From Bacillota bacterium (lineage in GTDB: Bacteria; Bacillota; Clostridia; Lachnospirales; Lachnospiraceae): DNA of 64,000 nucleotides. The notes under the pieces were generated by a model that made no database searches, had not been told where the DNA came from, and saw nothing but the letters and a program-made list of their open reading frames with translations. The stretch's first letter is position 1. Each line of letters begins with the position of its first letter. The translations under genes and the position numbers were made by a program. The stretch spans positions 20,642 through 84,641 of the forward strand of contig JAEYRK010000010.1 of the NCBI GenBank assembly GCA_023435645.1, written 5' to 3'. Of the stretch, positions 18,104 to 27,916 are shown in pieces.

Positions 18104-18655
18104 ATGAGAATAGGTACAGGTTATGATGTTCATAGATTAGTAGAGGAAAGGGAACTGATTCTGGGCGGGGTGAAGATTCCCTATGAGAAGGGGCTATTGG
18201 GACACTCAGATGCAGATGTGTTACTCCACGCAATCATGGATGCCCTGCTGGGAGCCGCAGCCTTAGGAGATATCGGTAAGCACTTTCCGGATACAGAGGA
18301 GGCATATCAGGGCATTTCAAGTATAAAGCTGTTAGAGAAGGTGAGGGACCTGATTTCAGATAAGCTCTATGTTGTTGAGAATATTGATGCGACCATCATC
18401 GCACAGAAGCCGAAGCTGGCGCCTTATCTGCCGCAGATGGTCTTAAATATCGCCGGGACTCTTGGGATAGAAGAGGATAGGGTAAATATAAAAGCGACAA
18501 CGGAGGAAGGTCTCGGGTTCACCGGGGAGGGTCTAGGAATTGCAGCGAATGCTGTATGCCTGCTGGAATCCCTGCTAAACTATCAGGTGGATGTGACACC
18601 GCAATCAGGTGATGGCTGTAGCAGCTGTCCCGGCTGCTCCAGAAAGAGAGACTAG
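18104..18655 (+). CDS. ispF: 2-C-methyl-D-erythritol 2,4-cyclodiphosphate synthase, with Cys-rich C-terminal tail
   Basis: Fifth enzyme of the MEP isoprenoid pathway; a cytoplasmic trimer. The zinc and active-site residues are clear: GTGYDVHRL (Asp8, His10), LGHSDADVLLHAIMDALLGAAALGDIGKHFPD and ATTEEGLGFTGEGLGIAA. The catalytic core ends at about residue 157. The remaining 26 residues are an extension ending in GDGCSSCPGCSRKRD, with a C-x2-C-x2-C motif that ordinary IspF lacks. It lies 40 bp after the ASKHA gene in the same orientation with GGAGGAAATG as ribosome site. Confidence 0.95.
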   Translation: MRIGTGYDVHRLVEERELILGGVKIPYEKGLLGHSDADVLLHAIMDALLGAAALGDIGKHFPDTEEAYQGISSIKLLEKVRDLISDKLYVVENIDATIIAQKPKLAPYLPQMVLNIAGTLGIEEDRVNIKATTEEGLGFTGEGLGIAANAVCLLESLLNYQVDVTPQSGDGCSSCPGCSRKRD

Positions 18656-18691
18656 ACCACAGTGGTATTGATCCGGGATATGATTTAGGTA

Positions 18692-18720
18692 TTGACAAAA
18701 TATAAAACAGTGCATACAAT
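18692..18720 (+). promoter_or_regulatory. Promoter of the T-box / cysE-cysS-mrnC operon
   Basis: TTGACA (18692-18697), 17 nt, TACAAT (18715-18720). Confidence 0.88.
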
Positions 18721-18726
18721 AGATAA

Positions 18727-18996
18727 AACAACCGTAATTATAAGAATATTTCGGTATAGGAAAAAGCAAGGAACGGAAAAGTAACTCATAGAATAGTATC
18801 AGAGATAGAATGTCATCGGCTGAAAGCATTCTTTACGAGGATATGAGTGAAGTGCATCCGGGAGCTGGTCCGGTGAATATTTTAGTCGGACACGGTAACA
18901 GCCGTTATCTGTAGAAGATGCTTGCGGGTTATTTCGCAAGCAAATAGAGTGGAACCGCGTATACACCGCCTCTATACTTAGGGGCGGTATTTTTGT
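18727..18996 (+). promoter_or_regulatory. T-box leader, probably cysteine-specific
   Basis: The T-box sequence AGAGTGGAACCGCG (18946-18959) matches the consensus AGGGTGGNACCGCG and is followed by the terminator ACCGCC/GGCGGT with TTTTTG (18964-18995). The same bases can pair in the alternative antiterminator. Upstream lies a Stem I region with GGTGA (GNUG-like) and, in AAGTGCATCC, a TGC codon at 18853-18855, which would be the Cys specifier. The genes that follow are cysE and cysS, consistent with sensing uncharged tRNA-Cys. Confidence 0.9.
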
Positions 18997-19143
18997 GTTC
19001 TGGTAAGGTGAGTAAGAGCTGTCTCATAGAACCGAAGATGCTTCTATTTTCGGCTGCATCTGCAAAATCTCACCGGATTTAGCATGTCCGTGGTTTGATA
19101 TTGCATATAATAGTGTAAATATATCCTCATAGGGGGTTAGATC

Positions 19144-19815
19144 ATGGGATTTTTGAAATATATTAAAGATGAAATGGAAATTATAAAAGAGCGGGATCCG
19201 GCAATCAAAACGCCGCTAGAGGTATTCCTCTATCCCAGCTTTAAAGCAATTATCCGGTATCGGATCGCACATAGGCTTTATATGAAGCGCCGTTATTTAC
19301 TGGCCAGGTGGTATTCACAGAGAACTGTCAGAAAGACCGGAATTGAGATTCATCCGGGTGCTACAATTGGAAAGGGATTATTTATCGACCATGGTCAAGG
19401 GGTGGTCATCGGTGAAACTGCAGTGATTGGAGACAATGTTACACTATACCAGGGAGTAACCTTAGGAGGCACCGGTAAGGAACAGGGAAAACGTCATCCT
19501 ACCATCGGTAATAATGTTATGATCAGTGCCGGAGCCAAGGTGATCGGCTCCTTCACTGTCGGAGAGAATTCAAAAATCGGAGCCGGCTCCGTCGTATTAT
19601 CTGAGGTGCCGCCAAACTCAACCGTAGTCGGAGTACCCGGCAGAGTAGTGAAGCGGGACAATGTCCGAATACCCAGGGAGGACATGGATCAGATCCATTT
19701 ACCGGACCCAGTGCAAAATGAAATGGTTACCATCAAGCAGGAGAATGAGAGTCTGAAGCAAGAATTAAGGAAACTAAGGGAACGACTCGATCAACTGGAG
19801 AAGAACAGTACTTGA
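19144..19815 (+). CDS. cysE: Serine O-acetyltransferase (EpsC/CysE type)
   Basis: Acetylates serine to O-acetylserine, the first step of cysteine synthesis. The N-terminal helical part is followed by left-handed beta-helix hexapeptide repeats (IEIHPGATIGKGLFIDHGQG, then VVIGETAVIGDNVTLYQG) with the catalytic histidines. The last 30 residues (ENESLKQELRKLRERLDQLE) form a coiled coil, an addition to the usual ~190-residue bacterial form that may set its oligomer state or replace the CysK-binding tail. GGGGG lies before the ATG. It is the first gene after the T-box, so its expression answers to tRNA-Cys charging. Confidence 0.94.
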   Translation: MGFLKYIKDEMEIIKERDPAIKTPLEVFLYPSFKAIIRYRIAHRLYMKRRYLLARWYSQRTVRKTGIEIHPGATIGKGLFIDHGQGVVIGETAVIGDNVTLYQGVTLGGTGKEQGKRHPTIGNNVMISAGAKVIGSFTVGENSKIGAGSVVLSEVPPNSTVVGVPGRVVKRDNVRIPREDMDQIHLPDPVQNEMVTIKQENESLKQELRKLRERLDQLEKNST

Positions 19816-19853
19816 AAAGGATAAAAAAGCACAATTGAAGGAGGAAGCTTAGG

Positions 19854-21257
19854 ATGAGAATATATAATACCCTAACTCAGAAGAAAGAGGAGTTCATACC
19901 GATTGAGGAAGGTAAGGTTCGGATGTATGTCTGCGGTCCGACCGTTTATAATTATATCCATATCGGTAATGCCAGACCGGTTATTTTCTTTGATACGGTC
20001 AGAAGATTTCTTGAATATAAGGGGTATCAGGTCAATTACGTCACCAATTTTACTGATGTGGATGATAAGATCATTAAGAGGGCCTTGGAGGAGGGTGTTG
20101 ATTCCAAGGATATCTCCGAACGCTTCATTCAGGAGTTTATAAAGGATACACAAGCTTTAAATGTATTACAAGCCTCCTGCCATCCAAAGGCAACTGAGGA
20201 AATTGACGATATGATCCGCATGATTGGCATCCTGATTGAGAAGGGGCATGCCTATGAGAAGAATGGTACGGTGTATTACAGGACTAGAAGCTTTAAAGAA
20301 TATGGCAAGCTTTCTAAGAAGAACATAGATGATCTGGAGGCAGGTGCCCGTATCGCAGTCAGTGAGGAGAAGGAGGACCCCATGGATTTCGTTCTCTGGA
20401 AGCCAAAGAAGGAAGGGGAGCCTTATTGGTCCGCTCCCTGGAGCGACGGTCGTCCCGGCTGGCATATCGAATGTTCCGTCATGAGCAGTAAGTATCTTGG
20501 GGAACAGATTGATATCCATGGAGGTGGTGAGGATCTGATCTTCCCCCACCATGAAAATGAAATTGCCCAAAGCGAAGCAGTCTCCGGTAAGCCCTTTGCC
20601 CGCTACTGGATGCATAATGCATTCTTAAATATTGATAATAAGAAAATGTCAAAGTCCGATGGGAATTTCTTTACGGTCCGCGAAATACTGGAGCAGTATT
20701 CCTCTGAGGTACTCCGATTCCTTATGTTGAACGCCCACTATCGCAGTCCTCTTAATTTCAGCAGGGATCTGATGGAGGCAGCGAAAAATTCCTTAAACAG
20801 AATTCTTACCTCGGCAGGCCAGCTGGAGTATCTTCTCAAGAGTGGTGTACTGAAGGAAGGGGATAGCTCCTCTGTGGAGAAGGAGCTTCTAAAGGAAGCA
20901 GAAGGCTTCCGTGAGAATTTTGATCATGCGATGGAGGATGACTTTAATACCGCCGATGCAATTACAGCCATCTTTGAGCTAGTCAGATTGGCGAATTCCA
21001 ACTGCAATGGGGATTCCACCATAGGCTTTGTTCAGGAGCTATATGACAAAATCCTTCTGCTCTGCGATGTCCTTGGACTGAAGGCCCATCAGGAGCAGGA
21101 GCTCTTAGCGGAGGAAATCGAGCAGCTGATTGAGGACAGACAGAATGCCAGGAGGAACAAGGATTTTGCCAGAGCAGATGAGATCAGGCAACAGCTGCTG
21201 GAGAAGGGAATTGTGCTGGAGGATACCAGAGAAGGAGTAAGATGGAAAAGGATGTAA
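19854..21257 (+). CDS. cysS: Cysteinyl-tRNA synthetase
   Basis: Class I synthetase charging tRNA-Cys. The HIGH-like motif YIHIGNARP (about residues 31-39), the zinc-ligand region around GWHIECSVMSSKYLG, GGGEDLIFPHHENE and the KMSKS loop NKKMSKSDGNFF (about 263-274) are all present. 467 residues is full length. GGAGGAAGC precedes the ATG. It overlaps the next gene by 16 bp. Co-transcription with cysE behind a T-box is a common clostridial arrangement. Confidence 0.97.
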   Translation: MRIYNTLTQKKEEFIPIEEGKVRMYVCGPTVYNYIHIGNARPVIFFDTVRRFLEYKGYQVNYVTNFTDVDDKIIKRALEEGVDSKDISERFIQEFIKDTQALNVLQASCHPKATEEIDDMIRMIGILIEKGHAYEKNGTVYYRTRSFKEYGKLSKKNIDDLEAGARIAVSEEKEDPMDFVLWKPKKEGEPYWSAPWSDGRPGWHIECSVMSSKYLGEQIDIHGGGEDLIFPHHENEIAQSEAVSGKPFARYWMHNAFLNIDNKKMSKSDGNFFTVREILEQYSSEVLRFLMLNAHYRSPLNFSRDLMEAAKNSLNRILTSAGQLEYLLKSGVLKEGDSSSVEKELLKEAEGFRENFDHAMEDDFNTADAITAIFELVRLANSNCNGDSTIGFVQELYDKILLLCDVLGLKAHQEQELLAEEIEQLIEDRQNARRNKDFARADEIRQQLLEKGIVLEDTREGVRWKRM

Positions 21258-21700
21258 CAGCGGATTATAATATAGAGTCCCTGGCAGGATATATCAGAAG
21301 GATGTGGGACCTTCCAGAAATGGATTTAAGGACCTATTCCCCGCTCACCCTGGCATTTATCGGTGATTCCATCTATGACCTGATTATTCGTACCCTGGTC
21401 GTGGAGAGTGGCAATGCGCCGGTTAATAAACTTCATAAGCAGGTTACGAAGCAGGTTCAGGCAACCGCTCAGGCAGAGCTGTTCCATAAGCTACAGGATC
21501 GGCTCACGGAGGAAGAAATGGCTGTCTATAAGCGGGGGAGGAATGCCAAATCCTTTACCTCGGCTAAGAATGCCGGAATTGTGGAATACCGTACGGCCAC
21601 CGGCTTGGAGGCTCTGATTGGCTATCTCTACCTGTCCGGACGGATCAACCGTATTCTGGAGCTAATCAAACCCTCCCTCAATATCACCCCGATCACTTAA
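21242..21700 (+). CDS. mrnC: Mini-ribonuclease III
   Basis: A stand-alone RNase III catalytic domain that in Bacillus matures 23S rRNA ends. The signature appears as LAFIGDSIYDLIIRTLVV, with the second conserved block TGLEALIGYLYLSGR carrying the catalytic acidic residues. There is no dsRNA-binding domain, as expected for the 150-residue Mini-III form. The gene overlaps the end of cysS by 16 bp, which implies translational coupling; cysS-mrnC adjacency is conserved in Firmicutes. Confidence 0.95.
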   Translation: MEKDVTADYNIESLAGYIRRMWDLPEMDLRTYSPLTLAFIGDSIYDLIIRTLVVESGNAPVNKLHKQVTKQVQATAQAELFHKLQDRLTEEEMAVYKRGRNAKSFTSAKNAGIVEYRTATGLEALIGYLYLSGRINRILELIKPSLNITPIT

Positions 21701-21838
21701 GAGAGTTTACCGGGATGGGTCGGAGCCCCTTCCATTCCCATTGCCCTTTGAAAGCAATGAGCTCATTACCTGCGTAATGTGTTTGAACCCCCCTGCGATC
21801 GGGTCCATAGCTGGGTACGATTACCCTGAAATAGGAAT

Positions 21839-21888
21839 GCCTTACAATTGGAGCATATCAATCTGATATCAATTGTAGGGCTTTTTTT
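21839..21888 (+). terminator. Terminator after mrnC
   Basis: GCCTTACAATTG (21839-21850) pairs with CAATTGTAGGGC (21870-21881) (one G-T pair), followed by seven T. The 440 bases between mrnC and the next gene otherwise hold no recognisable feature. Confidence 0.88.
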
Positions 21889-22140
21889 GATACCATTATG
21901 ACAAGATAAGGAAGGGTTCGGGCTGGTTTCCGGCTTGATCCTCATTTGGCCAAAGGGGAAAGCAAAACTATGGTAAGTTTTTCTTAATGAATTTGCCATT
22001 CTTTTGCCTTATTATATGCCTAATATTAAGCAAGGATGTGAAAACTGGCAGTTGTGACTTATTTTAGTAAAGCCTGCAGTCTAGAGATTACTGATGTGAA
22101 TTGAGAAGATATTGCAGGGTTTTACTGGCAAGGAGAGAGA

Positions 22141-25100
22141 ATGAATAGGAAAAGAATACTGATGCAAAAACAGAAAAGACGTTCTTCCGGTATCCATGGT
22201 ACCATAGGGATTTCTTTATTGATGATACTTTTAAGTCTACTATGGTATGGGGGAGATCGTCGTTTTGACAGAGCCGATGCCGCCACACAGAAGAAGGAGA
22301 CTGTTGAAATAAGAGTTATCGGCACTACCGATTTACATGGACAGCTGAATAGTAAGGACTATGAGCTGGGTGTGGATTATAACAATGGAGGCCTCGCCAG
22401 AGTTATGGACCTAATTACCAGGACCAGAAATGAGCGCCCGAAAGAGAATACCATCACACTGGATGCAGGGGATGTCTTATATGACTATACCACCGAATAC
22501 ATATTTTCAGAGGATCAGTCCAGTATTCAACCAATCTATCAAGCCATGGCTATGATAGGCTATGATGCGATTACTTTGGGCAATCATGATTTTGACTATG
22601 GCTATGAATACCTCCTCAGACAGCTGAACGGCTCCGGACTCAGAAATATTACAGTGGTTTCTAATGTTACCGATTCCAAGACCGGAAAATACCCGTTCCA
22701 TGAGACGATGCTGATCACCAGGCAAATGAAAACTACCTCGGGTAAAACCGTAGAGGTCACCATCGGGATTATCGGTCAAACGATACCAACCTTAACCTCT
22801 AAGACCCATAGCTATGCCGGTATCCTAAAGACGGAGGATATGGTACAGAATGCGAAGACAAAGGCTGCCCAGCTGAAGGAAATGGGGGCGGATATCATCA
22901 TTGCTCTGTCCCATACCGGAATAGGGCCGGAAAATCCGGAATTGAATTTTAAGAATGTAGCGTATGCGCTATCTAAAATTCCGGAAATTGATGTGATTGT
23001 AAGCGGCCATGAGCATAACCTGTTTCCCACTACGGATATGACCTCCCCCTATTATAAGCTGCCGAATGTGGATAAGGAAACCTATCTGATGAACGGCAAA
23101 AATGTTATTATGGCAGGAGACCGTGGGAAAGCGATTGGAGTTGTGGATCTGTCACTTCAGGTAACAGAAGAGGGTGTGGAGATTATCGACCGGAAATCCG
23201 AGCTTCGGATGGTAACCGCGAATAGTACGAAGGAGGATAAGAAGCTTGCCGGACTTTATGGCAGCTGGGAGGATCAGCTACTGGAATATTCCACGGATGT
23301 GATCGGTGAGCTGGATAGTGATACGGTAATACAGAACTGGTATGGATTATTGGGTGATAATCCCGCAATCCAGCTGCTCAACGATTCTAAAATTCAGTAT
23401 GCCCTTCATTTTACCTATAACACAGGAACCGCATACAAGGATTATCCGATCATTGCCGCTTCTACCTATGGGAGCTATGGTGCCGGCTCAATTGATGATT
23501 TTATCAATATCAGAGATCAGATAACAGAATCTGAGCTATCGGTACTCCAACCCTACAATAACTACCTGTATGTATACACAATTACCGGAAAACAGCTGAA
23601 GGAATGGCTGGAGTGGTCCGCCAGTGCTTATGAAACCCTGAGCAGGGGAAGAACATGGACGGATCCGGTGATGTCCTCCCTAATGAAGGAGACGGGGTTG
23701 AAGTCTCTGATTAAGGAGGAATGGTTGAATGATTGGAGTAACTTCTTTATCTTTGACGGGATTGACTATGTGATTGATCCGACCCTGGAAGCAAGGTATG
23801 ATTTTTCCGGTAATAAAATTAGCAATAACCGAAGAATCAAAAGTCTGAAGCTGAATGGTACCGACGTTAAGGATGATATGGTATTCCTCTTGTCAACGAA
23901 TAAGATTACAATTCCTGTGGAAGCTAACCAAGGTGTTGAGAAGCAGGCTGTATTCAGTGGCTTCAATAGAAGCCAGTCAATTCTCGGCAAATATTTGGAG
24001 AGGGAATATCGTAACGGAAGTCTTATGCCGCAGGTGGACTATAACTGGAGTGTAAGTTTACCGTCTAGCTATCGGTTTATTGTAAAGACGCCTTACTATG
24101 CAGAGAAGCATTTTAAAGCATCACCCTATTATCAAAGCGATCTGACAGTAGCAAATCAATACCATTATTATATTGCAGCCTATCAACAGGAGAATAAGGA
24201 TAAGATCAGTCCGACAATCATCACAGCGCCTGTGGTAACCAGTGCCACAGCCAGCCCCTATGAGGTGGCTCTTCAGGTATCGGATGCCTCTGAGATCAAA
24301 GCAGTCCGGATGCAGAAGGGGAACTATGATCTGAAGGATCCCAGCTGGTCCATTGCCAGGCTCCTAAGCAATCCGAGATTTACCGTATATGATAATGGAA
24401 TCTATAGCATTTATGCCGAGGACATCTATGGAAATAAAACATTAAAGAAGCTGGTGGTGGATAATTTTGATGAGAATCTGCTTTCCAGACCAACCGTAGA
24501 TTCCTATACAAACCGGAAAACGAAAATATCAGGTAAAGCAGAACCGATGTCAACCATTGTGTTTGAAGCCTATACCGGTATCTACGAGGATAAGGTTGGA
24601 GTAAACGGAGGATTTTCCTATGCATTACCAGCCCAACCCTCCGGAACCATCGTGAATGTCTACATCAAGGATGAGGCAAAGGGCCTGGTGAGTGAGAGAG
24701 TTCAGGTAACGGTGAAGCGTACCGGGCCTAATCAGCCAAGCCTGCTGCCGCTATCGAACAAGATGAATTATATCCAGGGAGATACCAATGATGATGATGC
24801 CTCAGTGATTGTCATGGTTGATGATTTTGTATATGTAGCAGAGAATGGAGGCAAGGAATTATACGAGAAAGCAGCCGATATCTACAATTCCAAGGCAAAG
24901 GTGATAGAAAGCTCCTTCTCAGTGGATTCCTACGGTTACTTTACCATGATGCTTCCTCCTCAGGAAGCTGGTAAATCAATTACAATATACAATATCGACC
25001 ATCTCTCTAGAATCAGCCGGGTTGCTACAATCAAAGTAAATGAGGTGGCTCCAAATGCTCCTGTCGTTTATGAGGTCAGTAATATAGAGAAGCAGGTGAC

Positions 25101-26385
25101 CGGTAATGTTCCGGGAGCAGGCAATAAAATATATACAGTTGCACTAAAGCTTGGTGATAAAACCTATACGACGAAAACAAATAAAGAGGGGGATTTTACC
25201 TTCAGCTTTAACGAACAGCTCAAAGCAGGTCAGCTGCTTTCCGTTACAGCATCCGATATGATGAACGGAGCTACTAGGGAGAGCTTTCCAACAACCGTGA
25301 TTGTGAATGATATTGAGAAATACCTAAGACTCTCCTCCACCAATCTGACAATGAATAGGGTTACGAGCAAGACCAGTATCGTATCGGGCTATTATTATGA
25401 TGGAGGAACCGTATTTCTGGCCATCAGCGAGGGAGAGGGAGAAAGCTTTAAGAATACCCTATATACCCTTACAACAGATGAATTTAGCAGATATAAGCTT
25501 GAATTAGATAATAAACTGGAGCCGGGGATGAAGGTTTATGTCATGGCCAGATTCATGGAAGGAAGGATATTGCTTGCTAACCGGACAGACGTATTGCCGA
25601 GCCGACCGGAAATGCCTATACTCATAAAGGAAGTTACCAATGCGGATAAGCTGGTACAGGTAGCGGCCGATATCAATTCTGAGATTACTTTAACCATTGG
25701 CAGTAAAAAATATATCACAAAGGAATATAAGAAGGATCAGGATAAGGGCTTATACATCTACTCCTTCGAAACGGACCGTGAAGCTTCCGGAGTAGCTATT
25801 ACTGTATCAGCCTCCAATGAAGCCGGCACCAGTGAGCTCCTATCATCGAAAATCGTAAAGGCAGCACCGGATGCACCGGTGGTGAAGCCGATTAAATCAA
25901 GTGATAAGAAGATTACCGGAACCATAGAGCTTTTGGATTATGTGGCTCCTAAAGCAGAGATACCTGTGAATCCCGAGGAGGAAGAACCTGCAGCTACTGC
26001 TCCCGAGGAGGAAGCTAACAGCTCTGATGGTTCAGAAAGCTCACCAAAAACAGGGAAGACCGTAGAATCTATTCAGCCAAAGAAGGATACTAGCGGTAAG
26101 CAGACGGAGGCTGATAAGACTTCTGACAAATCCGAAGCAGGAAAGACAGAGGAGAAGCAGTCCGATGAAGTTCCTGAGACCTTAAGGAATGCACCGAAGA
26201 AGGTGGCTGCAACCCAGACCAGGGTCTTCGCTCAGATTGGGAAGAAGACCTATGAAGGCACCATTGATGCGAAGGGTAATTTCACCATTCAGATCCCGAA
26301 GCAGAAGGCCGGTACGGCCATTAAGCTATGGGGAACCAATAAGGCAGGCAGAGGCCCGCTGGTGAAGGTGGTCGTCGTTAAGTAA
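22141..26385 (+). CDS. Secreted CpdB-like 2',3'-cyclic-nucleotide phosphodiesterase / nucleotidase with Ig-like repeats
   Basis: 1,414 residues. A signal peptide (membrane segment about residues 22-37, likely cut near ADAATQ) is followed by a calcineurin-like metallophosphatase domain with the metal motifs GTTDLHGQ (Asp64, His66), TLDAGD, TLGNHDFDYG and VSGHEHN. The 5'-nucleotidase C-terminal substrate domain follows to about residue 640. The second half has several Ig-like modules, the last ones opening VAPNAPVVYEVSN, RPEMPILIKEV and APDAPVVKPIKS. An acidic Ser/Glu/Lys-rich linker (about 1278-1360) interrupts the final module. There is no LPXTG motif. It probably scavenges extracellular nucleotides, in keeping with the nucleoside genes at 31-33 kb. 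It has its own terminator and is monocistronic. Confidence 0.9.
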   Translation: MNRKRILMQKQKRRSSGIHGTIGISLLMILLSLLWYGGDRRFDRADAATQKKETVEIRVIGTTDLHGQLNSKDYELGVDYNNGGLARVMDLITRTRNERPKENTITLDAGDVLYDYTTEYIFSEDQSSIQPIYQAMAMIGYDAITLGNHDFDYGYEYLLRQLNGSGLRNITVVSNVTDSKTGKYPFHETMLITRQMKTTSGKTVEVTIGIIGQTIPTLTSKTHSYAGILKTEDMVQNAKTKAAQLKEMGADIIIALSHTGIGPENPELNFKNVAYALSKIPEIDVIVSGHEHNLFPTTDMTSPYYKLPNVDKETYLMNGKNVIMAGDRGKAIGVVDLSLQVTEEGVEIIDRKSELRMVTANSTKEDKKLAGLYGSWEDQLLEYSTDVIGELDSDTVIQNWYGLLGDNPAIQLLNDSKIQYALHFTYNTGTAYKDYPIIAASTYGSYGAGSIDDFINIRDQITESELSVLQPYNNYLYVYTITGKQLKEWLEWSASAYETLSRGRTWTDPVMSSLMKETGLKSLIKEEWLNDWSNFFIFDGIDYVIDPTLEARYDFSGNKISNNRRIKSLKLNGTDVKDDMVFLLSTNKITIPVEANQGVEKQAVFSGFNRSQSILGKYLEREYRNGSLMPQVDYNWSVSLPSSYRFIVKTPYYAEKHFKASPYYQSDLTVANQYHYYIAAYQQENKDKISPTIITAPVVTSATASPYEVALQVSDASEIKAVRMQKGNYDLKDPSWSIARLLSNPRFTVYDNGIYSIYAEDIYGNKTLKKLVVDNFDENLLSRPTVDSYTNRKTKISGKAEPMSTIVFEAYTGIYEDKVGVNGGFSYALPAQPSGTIVNVYIKDEAKGLVSERVQVTVKRTGPNQPSLLPLSNKMNYIQGDTNDDDASVIVMVDDFVYVAENGGKELYEKAADIYNSKAKVIESSFSVDSYGYFTMMLPPQEAGKSITIYNIDHLSRISRVATIKVNEVAPNAPVVYEVSNIEKQVTGNVPGAGNKIYTVALKLGDKTYTTKTNKEGDFTFSFNEQLKAGQLLSVTASDMMNGATRESFPTTVIVNDIEKYLRLSSTNLTMNRVTSKTSIVSGYYYDGGTVFLAISEGEGESFKNTLYTLTTDEFSRYKLELDNKLEPGMKVYVMARFMEGRILLANRTDVLPSRPEMPILIKEVTNADKLVQVAADINSEITLTIGSKKYITKEYKKDQDKGLYIYSFETDREASGVAITVSASNEAGTSELLSSKIVKAAPDAPVVKPIKSSDKKITGTIELLDYVAPKAEIPVNPEEEEPAATAPEEEANSSDGSESSPKTGKTVESIQPKKDTSGKQTEADKTSDKSEAGKTEEKQSDEVPETLRNAPKKVAATQTRVFAQIGKKTYEGTIDAKGNFTIQIPKQKAGTAIKLWGTNKAGRGPLVKVVVVK

Positions 26386-26414
26386 ATCAATTATTCATTC
26401 AAAATTAAGAGGAA

Positions 26415-26483
26415 AGCAGAGGGTTGTACCGAAGGATTCCACAATAATCAAAGTGGAAATCATTCGGATACGACTTTTCTGCT
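26415..26483 (+). terminator. Long imperfect hairpin after the CpdB-like gene
   Basis: A stem of about 28 bp runs from AGCAGA (26415) to TCTGCT (26483) with a few mismatches and a short loop around CAATAATCAAA. The U-tract is weak, so the structure may also protect the transcript end. Confidence 0.6.
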
Positions 26484-26610
26484 TCTTCCGTATACAGATT
26501 TTATTGGAACCCATTCCTATCCAATAGCGTCTAATCATTAGAACAATAGAAACTATAATTATGAATGCATCATGTAAAAGAATGAATTTTATAATGAGGA
26601 GGGGGATTGA

Positions 26611-27657
26611 ATGAAAAAGTTCAAAGGAATGATTATGTTATGTATGGCATTGCTACTGATCATCAGCACAACGGCCTGCGCTAGTAATAGCAAAAATGAC
26701 GGTCCTATTTACAAAGAGGCTAAAAGTGATATGTCCTATGACAGTGCGACAGGCAGTTCCAATGGCATGGATAAGGGGGAAGCAACGGCCCCACAAGAGA
26801 CAGCTGATATATCAGGGGGTAAATCAAATGCCATTACAATTGCATCTACAGTCACCTCGAATATTCCTAGTACAGGGATGATGGAGAAGATCATTCGCCG
26901 CATTGAAATGGAGCTTGAAACTCAGGAGTTTGATACGCTGATCAATGGGATCAATGATGAGATTAGGAGACTTGAAGGTTATGTAGAAAATTCCAGTATC
27001 AGCGGAAAGCGAATTCAATATGAAAACAGACTTCGCAGAGGCAATATCGTAGCGAGAATTCCAAAGGATAAGCTGGACGAATTCATAGGAGTGATTTCTG
27101 AGGCCTCCAATGTAGTAAATAAAGCGGAGTGGGCAGAGAATGTGACCCTGCAGTATGTGGATACTGAGAGCCATATCAAGGCATTGGAGATTGAGCAGGA
27201 GAAGCTGTATGAATTGCTTGGTAAAACCGGCACACTGGAGGATATCCTGACCCTGGAAAGCAGATTAAGTAGCATCCGTTATGAACTGGAAAGCTATAAG
27301 TCCCAGTTGAGGATCTATGACAATAAGGTGGATTATAGTACGGTAACCCTCAATATTCAGGAAGTAGAGCGTTTTACTCCGAAGGAAGAAGCAAAGGTAT
27401 CTGTCATGACCAGAATAAAGAACGGCTTCAGTGACACCATATACAATATCAGTGAAGGCTTTAAGGATTTTATTGTAGGCTTTACAGTTAATCTTCCCTA
27501 TATCCTGTTCTGGGCGGCCTTGCTTCTGATCGGTAGCCTACTGATTAGAAGAAGCTATAAGAAATATATAGGAAGGAAGCTTAAGGGGAAGAATAGCGAA
27601 TCAACTGACAAAATACAAGAGAAGCATGAGCATGGGGAGAACAATAAATCAAACTGA
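26611..27657 (+). CDS. DUF4349 lipoprotein
   Basis: 348 residues. The lipoprotein signal is clear (MKKFKGMIMLCMALLLII, then STTACA with the lipobox Cys at about residue 23). A Ser/Gly-rich linker follows. The conserved core (about residues 90-260) alternates beta strands with a long coiled coil (LEIEQEKLYELLGKTGTLEDI, broken to ESYKSQLRIYDNK), as in DUF4349. A C-terminal membrane segment (ILFWAALLLIGSLLIRR) puts the protein across or against the membrane at both ends. The family has no assigned biochemical role. GAGGAGGGGG precedes the ATG. It is monocistronic. Confidence 0.85.
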   Translation: MKKFKGMIMLCMALLLIISTTACASNSKNDGPIYKEAKSDMSYDSATGSSNGMDKGEATAPQETADISGGKSNAITIASTVTSNIPSTGMMEKIIRRIEMELETQEFDTLINGINDEIRRLEGYVENSSISGKRIQYENRLRRGNIVARIPKDKLDEFIGVISEASNVVNKAEWAENVTLQYVDTESHIKALEIEQEKLYELLGKTGTLEDILTLESRLSSIRYELESYKSQLRIYDNKVDYSTVTLNIQEVERFTPKEEAKVSVMTRIKNGFSDTIYNISEGFKDFIVGFTVNLPYILFWAALLLIGSLLIRRSYKKYIGRKLKGKNSESTDKIQEKHEHGENNKSN

Positions 27658-27765
27658 TGAGAATGAAATAATTACGGAAGTATTCCAATCCGGCATGGCT
27701 TATTGAAGCCATCCGTGCAGGCAATATCGTCATCAGACAAAGTACAATTTCCACACTACAGCATA

Positions 27766-27822
27766 GGGCTGATAGACTCCACATAGCTTCTCAGCTATGA
27801 GGGAGCTATCAGCCCGTTTTTA
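27766..27822 (+). terminator. Terminator after the DUF4349 gene
   Basis: GGGCTGATAG (27766-27775) pairs with CTATCAGCCC (27806-27815), with an inner stem CATAGC/GCTATG, followed by GTTTTTATT. Confidence 0.88.
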
Positions 27823-27916
27823 TTCTTTACAGCTGATACAGGCTTTGCTATGATGAAGGATGAGCAGAGGAATCAATAAGAAAATATCATCTAAAAAACA
27901 TGCTATGGAGGGAAGA

